Assembly: GCF_024347055.1 (NCBI RefSeq)
Contig: NZ_AP024895.1
Coordinates: 2,294,001 to 2,358,000 of the forward strand
Source: Vibrio porteresiae DSM 19223
GTDB taxonomy: Bacteria; Pseudomonadota; Gammaproteobacteria; Enterobacterales; Vibrionaceae
Length of the DNA stretch: 64,000 nucleotides
Direction: 5' to 3'
How positions within the stretch are numbered: position 1 is the first letter of the stretch; each line of letters opens with the position of its first letter. A program made the translations under genes and the position numbers. The notes beneath the pieces were generated by a model. The model was not told the DNA's origin, searched no databases, and worked only from the letters and a program-made list of their open reading frames with translations. This document shows, piece after piece, positions 27,682 to 35,633 of the stretch.

Positions 27682-27697
27682 AATTAAACGTTTACAT
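27682..27697. promoter_or_regulatory. GalR-type operator 2
   Basis: AATTAAACGTTTACAT has a perfect central TAAACGTTTA palindrome and weaker ends than operator 1. The centres of the two operators are 102 bp apart, compared with about 114 bp for the two gal operators of E. coli that form a repression loop. Confidence 0.6.
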
Positions 27698-27927
27698 TTG
27701 TTCAAGATCACAACTCAGTGGGAAATGCCGTTATTCGCGTGGCACCAATTTTACGTGGAACCGATTGCGCATCGGTTTGCTTATTTAGAGAATAATGATG
27801 GAATTCGTTATGAAAAGATTGCATAAATATGATGAATAATGTCTTATTCGTTAAGGCTTTCTATTTACAATAACATGTCTAATCCGTATCATTTTTGGGT
27901 CTTCTTTCACCCCTACTAAGGCCGAAA

Positions 27928-29616
27928 ATGAACAACGACAAACGTCCTCTATATTTACCGTACGCTGGGGCTGCTCTGATGAGTACTCCGCTACTAAACA
28001 AAGGCAGTGCATTTACTGCTGATGAACGCGCAACATTTAACCTTGAAGGCCTTCTGCCAGAAGCAACAGAAACCATCCAAGAACAAGTCGTTCGTGCCTA
28101 CCAACAGTTCTGCAACTTCGAAAATGATATGGACCGCCATATCTACCTTCGTAACATGCAAGACACCAACGAAACTCTGTTCTACCGCCTAGTGCAAAAT
28201 CACATCTCTGAAATGATGCCAATCATTTACACTCCAACAGTGGGTGCAGCATGTGAAAACTTCTCTAACATTTATCGCCGTGGACGTGGCCTATTTGTTT
28301 CTTATGCTAACCGTGATCGTATTGATGACCTGCTAAACAACGCAGCCAACCAAAACGTGAAAGTCATCGTAGTGACAGATGGTGAACGTATTCTTGGTCT
28401 AGGCGACCAAGGCATCGGTGGTATGGGGATTCCAATTGGTAAACTGTCTCTGTATACCGCATGTGGTGGTATCAGCCCAGCTTACACTCTTCCAGTCGTT
28501 CTTGATGTGGGTACTAACAACCCTCAACGCCTTGCTGACCCAATGTACATGGGCTGGCGTCACACTCGTATCGAAGGTGCCGAATACGACGCATTCGTTG
28601 AAGAATTCATCGAAGCAGTAAAACGTCGTTGGCCAGATGCCTTGATCCAGTTTGAAGACTTCGCGCAGAAAAACGCGATGCCACTGCTACAACGCTACAA
28701 AGACCGCGTATGTTGTTTCAACGACGACATCCAAGGTACTGCAGCGATTGCCGTAGGTTCACTACTCGCAGCATGTAAAGCAGCAGGCACTAAACTGTCT
28801 GATCAACGTATCACTTTCTTAGGTGCAGGCTCTGCCGGTTGTGGTATCGCAGAAGCGATCATCGCGCAAATGGTGTCTGAAGGCATCAGCGACGAAAAAG
28901 CTCGCTCACAGGTTTACATGGTAGACCGTTGGGGACTACTGGAAGAAGGTATGCACAACCTTCTCGATTTCCAACAACGTCTAATGCAGAAGAAATCCAA
29001 TACTGCAAATTGGACTGCTGAAGGCAACGGTTTCTCACTACTTGAAGTTGTACGTGAAGCAAAACCAACCGTACTGATTGGTGTTTCAGGTGCACCTGGC
29101 CTATTCAGTGAAGAAGTGATTAAGACTATGCATGACCATTGCCCACGTCCAATCATTTTCCCACTGTCTAACCCAACTAGCCGTGTTGAAGCAACACCTG
29201 CTGACATTTTACGTTGGACGAATGGTGAAGCACTTGTGGCAACCGGTAGCCCATTTGATCCTGTTCAATTGGATGGCAAAACTTACCCAATCGCACAATG
29301 TAACAACAGCTACATCTTCCCTGGTATTGGTCTAGGTGTGTTAGCCGTTGGTGCTCACCGTGTGACTGACGAAATGCTGATGATTTCTAGCCGCGCGTTG
29401 GCAGAAACCTCTCCACTAGCGATTAATGGTCACGGCGCACTGCTGCCACCATTAGAGTCAATCCACTCAGTATCGAAGAAAATCGCTTTTGCTGTGGCGA
29501 AAGTGGCTATCGAACAAGGTGTTGCACCTGAACGTACTGACGAAGCGATTGTTGAAGCGATTGAACAACACTTCTGGCAACCAGAATATCGTCGCTACAA
29601 ACGTACTGCGTTTTAA
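27928..29616 (+). CDS. maeA: NAD-dependent malic enzyme
   Basis: Decarboxylates malate to pyruvate with NAD reduction. 562 aa, colinear with E. coli MaeA (565 aa): LLNKGSAFT, HIYLRNMQDTNETLFYRL, IYTPTVGAACE, VVTDGERILGLGDQGIGGMGIPIGKL, FEDFAQKNAMPLL, CCFNDDIQGTAA, LGAGSAGCGIAEAII and PLSNPTSRVEA. I choose the ATG at 27928; 11 codons of upstream open frame are not conserved. It is divergent from galE, sharing a 470-bp control region. Confidence 0.96.
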   Translation: MNNDKRPLYLPYAGAALMSTPLLNKGSAFTADERATFNLEGLLPEATETIQEQVVRAYQQFCNFENDMDRHIYLRNMQDTNETLFYRLVQNHISEMMPIIYTPTVGAACENFSNIYRRGRGLFVSYANRDRIDDLLNNAANQNVKVIVVTDGERILGLGDQGIGGMGIPIGKLSLYTACGGISPAYTLPVVLDVGTNNPQRLADPMYMGWRHTRIEGAEYDAFVEEFIEAVKRRWPDALIQFEDFAQKNAMPLLQRYKDRVCCFNDDIQGTAAIAVGSLLAACKAAGTKLSDQRITFLGAGSAGCGIAEAIIAQMVSEGISDEKARSQVYMVDRWGLLEEGMHNLLDFQQRLMQKKSNTANWTAEGNGFSLLEVVREAKPTVLIGVSGAPGLFSEEVIKTMHDHCPRPIIFPLSNPTSRVEATPADILRWTNGEALVATGSPFDPVQLDGKTYPIAQCNNSYIFPGIGLGVLAVGAHRVTDEMLMISSRALAETSPLAINGHGALLPPLESIHSVSKKIAFAVAKVAIEQGVAPERTDEAIVEAIEQHFWQPEYRRYKRTAF

Positions 29617-29625
29617 GCCATACTT

Positions 29626-29651
29626 AAGCCCCTACTCTAGGGGCTTTTTTA
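29626..29651 (+). terminator. Terminator after maeA
   Basis: AAGCCCCT/AGGGGCTT stem followed by TTTTTATTT, ending just before the next start codon. Confidence 0.9.
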
Positions 29652-29660
29652 TTTGTGATT

Positions 29661-29993
29661 ATGATGAATCTATTCCATTTGTTTGCGCCAGCTGGCCAGT
29701 TTATCGCACCGTATCTTTCTGATATTTCAGTGGCTTTCATCGCTTGCTTACTTGTAATGCTGGGCGGAGAAATCAATGCGGCTATCCGTCGTCTGATGCG
29801 TCAGCAGCATTTTCTTGTTCGCACTTTGGTCTTTATCCTAATCAACGCGTTTGGTTACGGATTAATCATTGTAAAAGCAAGCCCTTACCTCGCTCGGACA
29901 CTAGGCCATCTTGAAAAAGGCATGATGTTCCTCATCGTGGTAATCAGCTTTATTGTTATTGGCCTATGGGCACAAAGAAATCGTCAAATCTGA
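29661..29993 (+). CDS. DUF3392 inner-membrane protein
   Basis: About 110 aa with three hydrophobic helices (DISVAFIACLLVMLGGEI, TLVFILINAFGYGLIIV, MMFLIVVISFIVIGLWA) and a short RNRQI tail, which I recognise as DUF3392. The function is unknown. The start (ATG 29661 or 29664) lies directly after the maeA terminator T tract. Its 3' end overlaps the sanA start by 28 bp, so the two are translationally linked. Confidence 0.75.
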   Translation: MMNLFHLFAPAGQFIAPYLSDISVAFIACLLVMLGGEINAAIRRLMRQQHFLVRTLVFILINAFGYGLIIVKASPYLARTLGHLEKGMMFLIVVISFIVIGLWAQRNRQI

Positions 29994-30742
29994 GTCGTCA
30001 ATCGACTCAACTCTCTCGTTTCTCGCGTTTAAAACACGCGCTGCGCCGCTGCGTGCTGCTCGGCTCAGTCACCCTGCTCGCGGGAAGCGCTTGCCTCATT
30101 GGTATCGACCGATGGATTTCATGGCAAACGCAAAAAGACATCCTAACCGACATCAATGATGTGTCACATTATCAAGTTGCCGTGGTTCTCGGCACCAGTA
30201 AGTACCTAGGAAAAACCCTTAACGACTACTACATGAATCGCATCAACGCAGCGATTCAGCTGTTTCATGAAGGGAAAGTCAGTAACTTTTTACTCAGTGG
30301 CGACAACGCTCATCGTTCTTATAACGAGCCTTGGACGATGAAACGAGATTTGCTCAAAGCAGGGATTCCTGAAAGTGCCATTCATCTCGACTACGCTGGT
30401 TTTCGCACCTTAGATTCGATTGTGCGAGCCAAACGAATTTTCGATACCAGCAACTTTCTCATTATTACTCAAGGCTTTCACTGTGAGCGGGCACTCTACA
30501 TCGCCCACTATCATGATATTCAGGCCACCTGCCTTGCGGTAGCCGGGCCAACGCATTTTTCTGGCTACAGTGTGCGTGTTCGTGAAGTGTTTGCTCGCGC
30601 TAAAGCCTTTGTTGATCTCTACTTACTCAATACGCAGCCAAAATTTCTCGGCCCTAAACATCCCATTAATCCATTAGATGAGGATGACAATGAACCGTCG
30701 CTTGAAGCAAATGATCCCGAGATGACGAACGCCACCCCGTGA
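29966..30742 (+). CDS. sanA: SanA-type membrane protein (DUF218, envelope barrier)
   Basis: 258 aa. In E. coli SanA affects cell-envelope exclusion of vancomycin at high temperature. One N-terminal transmembrane anchor (VLLGSVTLLAGSACLIGI) is followed by a DUF218 domain with VAVVLGTSKYL, YYMNRINAAIQLFHEGKVSNFLLSGDN, SYNEPWTMKRDLL, LDYAGFRTLDSIVRAKRIF, FLIITQGFHCERALYIA and the FLGPKHPI block, all matching SanA. The acidic C-terminal tail is extra. It overlaps the DUF3392 gene. Confidence 0.92.
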   Translation: MGTKKSSNLSRQSTQLSRFSRLKHALRRCVLLGSVTLLAGSACLIGIDRWISWQTQKDILTDINDVSHYQVAVVLGTSKYLGKTLNDYYMNRINAAIQLFHEGKVSNFLLSGDNAHRSYNEPWTMKRDLLKAGIPESAIHLDYAGFRTLDSIVRAKRIFDTSNFLIITQGFHCERALYIAHYHDIQATCLAVAGPTHFSGYSVRVREVFARAKAFVDLYLLNTQPKFLGPKHPINPLDEDDNEPSLEANDPEMTNATP

Positions 30743-30778
30743 CCTCACATGCGATGAATGCTGGCAAAGCAATCAATG

Positions 30779-30810
30779 ATAAAAAGTGCGCTAGGTAAAC
30801 CTGCGCACTT
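30779..30810 (-). terminator. Terminator of the arsenate operon
   Basis: AAGTGCGC/GCGCACTT stem, with an additional AGG/CCT inner pair, is followed on the minus strand by TTTTTATC. It lies just after the arsJ stop and faces sanA, so it may serve both. Confidence 0.85.
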
Positions 30811-30833
30811 ATTTACAATCGATCTCACCAAAA

Positions 30834-32054
30834 CTACTGTGCCAGCTTCTTATCTCGCACAGGCAGACCCAATGAGATAAACGTGGTCAGCACAATAAAG
30901 GCGAACGACACCCACAAACACGCTGCCATGCCCAGACTTTGAAATACCCATCCTGAAAGCACTGTGCCAATTAAGCGTCCCATGGCATTAGCCATGTAAT
31001 AAAAACCCACATCCAACGACACACCATCGCCTTTGGCGTAGCTGACAATCAAAAACGAATGCAGCGAAGAGTTAATCGCAAATACAGCGCCAAACACCAT
31101 TAAGCCAATCACCATCACCCATTGTGGATGCCACTCTTGGCCGATAGCCAAGGCCAGCCCAGCAGTGATTAAACCGAGCACTCCCGCCCACATTACGGCA
31201 CTTTTGCCATCGGGCGTAATGTTAGAACGGCTACCAGTCACCTTAGGTGCGAATCCTTGAACAACGCCATACCCAATTATCCAAAGAGCAATAAAACCGC
31301 CGACGGCGCTGTGGTCCCAGCCAAACACGCTTGCCAAATAAACCGGTAATGCCACCACAAACCAAACATCACGCGCACCAAACAAAAACAGCCGCGCCGC
31401 GGATAAAATGTTAACGGAGCGAGATTTAGAAAACATCTCTCCAAATTTTGGTTTGGTTTTCGCTTTACCCAAATCCCCTTTTAGGTTGACGATACTGCCA
31501 ATAAACACCAGCAAGAGCACAGCCGCCATTAGTAACACGGAATAACGAAAACCGAGCAGTGACAAAAGTGCCCCGCCAAGGAAAAAACCAACCCCTTTCA
31601 ACGCATTTTTGGAACCAGTTAAGACTGCAATCCAACGAAAGAGCGCCCCTTGCGCATTTTCCGGCACCAAGGTCTTGATCGCACTTTTCGCACTCATTTT
31701 ATTGAGATCTTTCGCGATGCCAGAAAGCGCCTGAGCCGCCATCACCCACGCAATAGATAACCAAGAAACAGGAACCGCCAACATCAGTAACGCCACGATC
31801 TGCATGCCAAGCCCAATGTTCATGGTGCGATTTAAACCCAATCTCGCCCCTAGCCAGCCGCCAACCAAATTGGTGACCACACCGAAGAACTCATAAAACA
31901 AAAATAGCGATGCAATCGAGAGGGTTGAATAGCCCAAATCATAAAAATAGAGCACCACTAACATACGTAATGCGCCGTCTGTTAGAGTGAAATTCCAGTA
32001 GTTAAACGTGACCAACATATATTGGCGCACGTTGGCATTTAGCTGCGACAACAT
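30834..32054 (-). CDS. arsJ: ArsJ-type organoarsenical efflux MFS transporter
   Basis: 12-helix major-facilitator protein of 406 aa, typical of ArsJ. ArsJ exports 1-arseno-3-phosphoglycerate made by the partner GAPDH, giving arsenate resistance. Features: NYWNFTLTDGALRMLVVLYFYDLGYS at the N-terminus and a GWLGARLGLNRTMNIGLG loop. It is the last gene of the arsR-GAPDH-phosphatase-arsJ cluster and starts 5 bp after the phosphatase stop. In V. cholerae the equivalent operon has been called var (varRGHJ). Confidence 0.92.
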   Translation of the reverse strand: MLSQLNANVRQYMLVTFNYWNFTLTDGALRMLVVLYFYDLGYSTLSIASLFLFYEFFGVVTNLVGGWLGARLGLNRTMNIGLGMQIVALLMLAVPVSWLSIAWVMAAQALSGIAKDLNKMSAKSAIKTLVPENAQGALFRWIAVLTGSKNALKGVGFFLGGALLSLLGFRYSVLLMAAVLLLVFIGSIVNLKGDLGKAKTKPKFGEMFSKSRSVNILSAARLFLFGARDVWFVVALPVYLASVFGWDHSAVGGFIALWIIGYGVVQGFAPKVTGSRSNITPDGKSAVMWAGVLGLITAGLALAIGQEWHPQWVMVIGLMVFGAVFAINSSLHSFLIVSYAKGDGVSLDVGFYYMANAMGRLIGTVLSGWVFQSLGMAACLWVSFAFIVLTTFISLGLPVRDKKLAQ

Positions 32055-32059
32055 GATCT

Positions 32060-32569
32060 CTATTCGGCTCTTAGTAATTGATGTACATACTCAATTTGAT
32101 TTGGCTTGGTAAACGCACCGGGGCGTAGCGCTTGCACCTTAGTCACCACTTTCTCTAGCGGCCAACCCTTTTCTCCCAGCAGGTGCGCAGCAAGCAAACC
32201 TGTTCTGCCCGAACCGCCCATACAATGCAAAGCCACCTTCTCACCGTTATCTAAACAGCGAAGCAGAAATGGGCTAGCCAAATGCCATAAACGCGCAAAT
32301 TCCGCATCCGGTACTTCATCATCTTCAATCGGTGTGTTGACCCAGCGTAAACCGTAAGCCGCAACCACATCCGGCAAGTCACTAACACCCGCATGCTGCA
32401 TCTCTTCATCGCTAAGAGCCGTAACAACCACGGTCACCCCCTGCTCTTTTAGCTGCAGGATGCTATCTGCCAAAGAAACCCCTTTGGTTCCTGGGCACGG
32501 AGTCAGCACGAGTCCCGCGCTATTTTCCAGCGGCAATAACCACGTTGGATGCACTCTTTCTTGTTCCAT
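32060..32569 (-). CDS. Dual-specificity-type protein phosphatase of the arsenate operon (VarH-like)
   Basis: 169 aa with the Cys-dependent phosphatase P-loop HCMGGSGRTG (C-x5-R, residues about 124-133) and an upstream Asp-containing loop (TPIEDDEVPD) that could supply the general acid. It resembles CDKN3-like tyrosine phosphatases. In the cluster it may act on phospho- or arseno-metabolites rather than on proteins; that is inference from context. It lies 12 bp after the GAPDH gene and 5 bp before arsJ. Confidence 0.82.
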   Translation of the reverse strand: MEQERVHPTWLLPLENSAGLVLTPCPGTKGVSLADSILQLKEQGVTVVVTALSDEEMQHAGVSDLPDVVAAYGLRWVNTPIEDDEVPDAEFARLWHLASPFLLRCLDNGEKVALHCMGGSGRTGLLAAHLLGEKGWPLEKVVTKVQALRPGAFTKPNQIEYVHQLLRAE

Positions 32570-32581
32570 TATTAATGCTCC

Positions 32582-33583
32582 TTATGCCCGACCAACGTGA
32601 CGAACCAGTTCTGCAGTTCGAGTCGCGTAACCCATTTCGTTGTCATACCAAGCATAGATTTTCACCATGCGCTTACCCACCAGCATGGTTGATAGTGCAT
32701 CTACCACTGTTGATCGTTGGTCGCCTTTGTAATCTATCGACACTAAAGGTTTTTCTTCAAAACCCAGAATGCCTTTTAGCTCACCGGCTGCCGCTTCTTT
32801 AAGCAGTTGGTTCACTTCCTCGACGGTCGTATCTCGTTTTACATCAAACACAATGTCGGTTAACGAGGCGTTAGCAAGTGGGACACGCACGGCATGGCCA
32901 TTAATTTTGCCAGCCAGATCAGGGAAGATCTCGATGATCGCCGTCGCCGAGCCCGTAGTGGTTGGGATCAGGCTCATACCACAAGCTCGTGCACGACGCA
33001 GATCTTTATGCGGCGCATCCAAAATGGTTTGGGTATTCGTTAGATCATGTATGGTCGTAAATGCCGCTTGTTCAATACCCAATTTTTCATGGATTACTTT
33101 TACAATCGGCGCAATACAGTTAGTGGTACAGGAAGCGGCTGTCACGATGCGATGAAGGCGCGGATCAAATATGCTGTCGTTCACACCAACCACAATATTG
33201 GCAACCCCAGCGGCTTTTACTGGAGCCGACACCACCACACGTTTCACGCCTTGAGCCAGATATTGATTGAGCAAGTTAACGTCACGATGCTTACCCGTCG
33301 CTTCAATTACCACATCACATTGCGACCAATCCACCGCATCAATCGCTTTGTGTTGGCTAGTCGCAATAGATTTGCCATCAATAATAATGGCTCCGTCTTT
33401 GGCGGAAACACTGTGATGCCAACGGCCTTGAATCGAATCAAATTCCAATAGATGCGCTAATGTCTCAGCATCCCCTGCAACGTCGTTAATCTGCACGAAC
33501 TCAAACTCTGGCCAATCAAAACTTGCCCGTAGAGCTAAACGTCCAATACGACCAAAACCATTAATACCGACTTTAATTGCCAT
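32582..33583 (-). CDS. Arsenate-linked glyceraldehyde-3-phosphate dehydrogenase
   Basis: 333 aa GAPDH with the NAD domain start KVGINGFGRIGRLALRA, catalytic Cys in SCTTNCIAPI and C-terminal NEMGYATRTAELV. Its position between arsR and arsJ identifies the specialised enzyme that forms 1-arseno-3-phosphoglycerate from arsenate and glyceraldehyde-3-phosphate for export by ArsJ, rather than the housekeeping GapA. It lies 9 bp after arsR in the operon. Confidence 0.93.
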   Translation of the reverse strand: MAIKVGINGFGRIGRLALRASFDWPEFEFVQINDVAGDAETLAHLLEFDSIQGRWHHSVSAKDGAIIIDGKSIATSQHKAIDAVDWSQCDVVIEATGKHRDVNLLNQYLAQGVKRVVVSAPVKAAGVANIVVGVNDSIFDPRLHRIVTAASCTTNCIAPIVKVIHEKLGIEQAAFTTIHDLTNTQTILDAPHKDLRRARACGMSLIPTTTGSATAIIEIFPDLAGKINGHAVRVPLANASLTDIVFDVKRDTTVEEVNQLLKEAAAGELKGILGFEEKPLVSIDYKGDQRSTVVDALSTMLVGKRMVKIYAWYDNEMGYATRTAELVRHVGRA

Positions 33584-33592
33584 CTCTTTTTC

Positions 33593-33937
33593 CTATGCTT
33601 GACAACAATTTGAGTGCTCACGCGCAGTGGCGTAGCGTTCCATATCTTGCTGATATTCTTTCGCCAAACATTGCGAATCCACCAGCCCTTGAATCTGCTT
33701 TTTCATCCAACCTGGGAGCGCTTCACTAATGCAATAAAACACCCATTGTCCTTGGCGACGATTGAACACGATGCCACTTGAGCGCAATAAGGCTAAATGA
33801 CGCGACACTTTAGGTTGGCTTTCGTTTAAAGCTTCCGCCAAATCACCCACACAGATATTTGGGTAACGAGCAATCAGCAGCAAGCATCGCACCCGAGTTT
33901 CGTCGGCGAGCAATTTAAAAAAATCGTGGGGCAACAT
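33593..33937 (-). CDS. arsR: ArsR-family metalloregulator of the arsenate operon
   Basis: 114 aa winged-helix repressor: FFKLLADETRVRCLLLIARYPNICVGDLAEALNESQPKVSRHLALLRSSGIV. The classic ELCVCDL site reads NICVGDL, with only one Cys. A Cys pair near the C-terminus (NCCQA) and one in DSQCLAKE could complete the As(III) site, so the sensor site probably differs from E. coli ArsR. GGAG 8 nt before the ATG lies inside the repeated operator-like sequence upstream, implying autoregulation. Confidence 0.9.
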   Translation of the reverse strand: MLPHDFFKLLADETRVRCLLLIARYPNICVGDLAEALNESQPKVSRHLALLRSSGIVFNRRQGQWVFYCISEALPGWMKKQIQGLVDSQCLAKEYQQDMERYATAREHSNCCQA

Positions 33938-33939
33938 AA

Positions 33940-33970
33940 GAATATCTCCATATACGAATATCCATATATT
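33940..33970. promoter_or_regulatory. Repeated operator-like element upstream of arsR
   Basis: GAATATC occurs at 33940 and 33956, and CCATATA at 33948 and 33962, forming a direct repeat next to the arsR start and overlapping its ribosome-binding site. Its AT-rich repeat structure fits an ArsR operator. Confidence 0.55.
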
Positions 33971-34079
33971 AGAGAAGAAAGAAATGAAAACAATTGCCTA
34001 ATGGCGATGTCATAAAAAATTCAAAAAGAGATAATCACAGCTAGGTTTATAACTCTGGCAAGTCGAAGCATTGTTAATC

Positions 34080-34868
34080 TTAATGGGCGAGTGTACCGAC
34101 GGTTTTCATATAATCTTTTGGCGTTAAACCAAAGCGGCTTTTAAAACGTTGGCTAAAGCGCCCTTCGGATTGATAACCACAACTTTGTGCGACGATCGCC
34201 ACGTTATCATGTCCTTTCTGCATCAATTCCAAAGCGAAATTCAAACGTACATCCACCAGAACATCCCGATATTGCGTCCCTTCTTGCTTAAGTTTACGAA
34301 TCAATGTGGCGCGACTCATCGCAAACTGTTCGGCTACCTCTTCTAACGTGTGCTCCTCACTAGGAGAACGAGCAAGGTAGTGACTGAGTTTCTGACTAAA
34401 GGATGTTTGGTGTTGGGGAAATAAGTGGTGTAATGCGCCCTGCTCTGCTAATTGCTGATAGAACCCCATAAGCCAATGACGTTGTACGTCTGGGCTAATT
34501 GGGTGTTGGGCTAGAGCAAAGAGTGCATTCAGAGTCTCGCTCAATGCGCTATCTAATCGATGTGTTGGGTTCTTTTCTCCGGCACTCAGAGCTGCACTAA
34601 GCTGTAACATGTCAGGCTCTGGAGTACAAAAAAAACTGAACATCCGTGAAAAAAAACGTCCTTTATGCGGCATGTTTTCAAAGGTAAGGGCCGAAGAAGC
34701 TTCACAGAGCAACAGCACCTCTGACGTCAATACCACACTCGACTCTCGCCAATAGAGACGCTTACTGCCAGATGTAATTTGAATCACACTAGGGGAATGA
34801 ATTTTCACATTACGGAGCACCTGCAACTGTTCAGCGCGAAACGTACTGACTTGATAGGCAAAATCCAT
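34080..34868 (-). CDS. AraC-family transcriptional regulator
   Basis: 262 aa. The C-terminal 100 residues hold two helix-turn-helix units (TLEEVAEQFAMSRATLIRKLKQEG and NVAIVAQSCGYQSEGRFSQRFKSRFGLTPKDY), the AraC/XylS signature. The N-terminal half is the divergent ligand-sensing part. It precedes the PEBP-family gene in the minus-strand direction (19 bp gap), which is a plausible target. The signal is unknown. Confidence 0.88.
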   Translation of the reverse strand: MDFAYQVSTFRAEQLQVLRNVKIHSPSVIQITSGSKRLYWRESSVVLTSEVLLLCEASSALTFENMPHKGRFFSRMFSFFCTPEPDMLQLSAALSAGEKNPTHRLDSALSETLNALFALAQHPISPDVQRHWLMGFYQQLAEQGALHHLFPQHQTSFSQKLSHYLARSPSEEHTLEEVAEQFAMSRATLIRKLKQEGTQYRDVLVDVRLNFALELMQKGHDNVAIVAQSCGYQSEGRFSQRFKSRFGLTPKDYMKTVGTLAH

Positions 34869-34887
34869 CCATTCCCCCTTAAGATAA

Positions 34888-35424
34888 TTAACGAGTGTAA
34901 GTCGCAGTTAAAACGGCTTTACCTAATGCTTTATAGTGCAGGTTAAAGCCAACAACTGCAGGAGAGACATTATCATCAAGCCCTAGAGTTTCGGTTGGCA
35001 ATGCCCAAACGGTGAATTGATAACGGTGCATTCCATCGTGCTCAGGTGGACAAGTACCACCAAACGCTTTCAGCCCATAGTCATTGCGCACTTGTACCCC
35101 GCCTAACTTGGCAACATCGGCTCCACGGGGCAATTCACGCACGGAGCCCTTAATATCAAAGACAACCCAATGCCAAAAGCCACTTCCTGTCGGAGCATCA
35201 GGATCATAGGCAGTAATCGCAAAGCTCTTTGTTCCTTCAGGCACGTCATTCCAACTAAGTTGTGGAGACAAATTGTCACCATCACAGCCCCATCCAGCAA
35301 ATTCGAAAGTCTTAGCCATTGGAGCGCCTTCTTGAATATCCGTACTGCTCAATTCAAACGCATTAACCGATGTCGCAGCCAATAGCGAAAACGCTATAGT
35401 TGATTTCAAAAATATGCCCATCAT
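34888..35424 (-). CDS. Periplasmic YbhB/PEBP-family protein
   Basis: 178 aa with a signal peptide (FLKSTIAFSLLAATSVNA) and the Raf-kinase-inhibitor-like/PEBP fold: FAGWGCDGDNLSPQLSWNDVPEGTKSFAI, DPDAPTGSGFWHWVVFDI and YGLKAFGGTCPPEHDGMHRYQFTVWAL. E. coli YbhB/YbcL are homologues with no settled substrate. The start at ATG 35422-35424 (GGAG 5 nt upstream) is chosen over an open frame 15 codons longer, because the signal peptide starts here. It sits next to the AraC regulator. Confidence 0.86.
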   Translation of the reverse strand: MMGIFLKSTIAFSLLAATSVNAFELSSTDIQEGAPMAKTFEFAGWGCDGDNLSPQLSWNDVPEGTKSFAITAYDPDAPTGSGFWHWVVFDIKGSVRELPRGADVAKLGGVQVRNDYGLKAFGGTCPPEHDGMHRYQFTVWALPTETLGLDDNVSPAVVGFNLHYKALGKAVLTATYTR

Positions 35425-35579
35425 TCTATCTCCACTTGATTTGTAGATTTCAAGTGTAAAAGAAATCAAGTCTCACAACCTGCCATTAAGTATCACATAA
35501 CACCACAAAATAGCAATTTTTGATACTTTACGTCATTGCCATGCCAAAACATACGCTTTCAAACCATCTTGGCGATCTA

Positions 35580-35606
35580 ATAACAAAAGGGACGCAAGCG
35601 TCCCTT
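35580..35606 (-). terminator. Terminator after the histidine acid phosphatase gene
   Basis: AAGGGACG/CGTCCCTT stem with loop CAAG, followed on the minus strand by TTTGTTATT. Confidence 0.87.
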
Positions 35607-35633
35607 CATCGTTAATTCGCGAGTGTTTGTACT

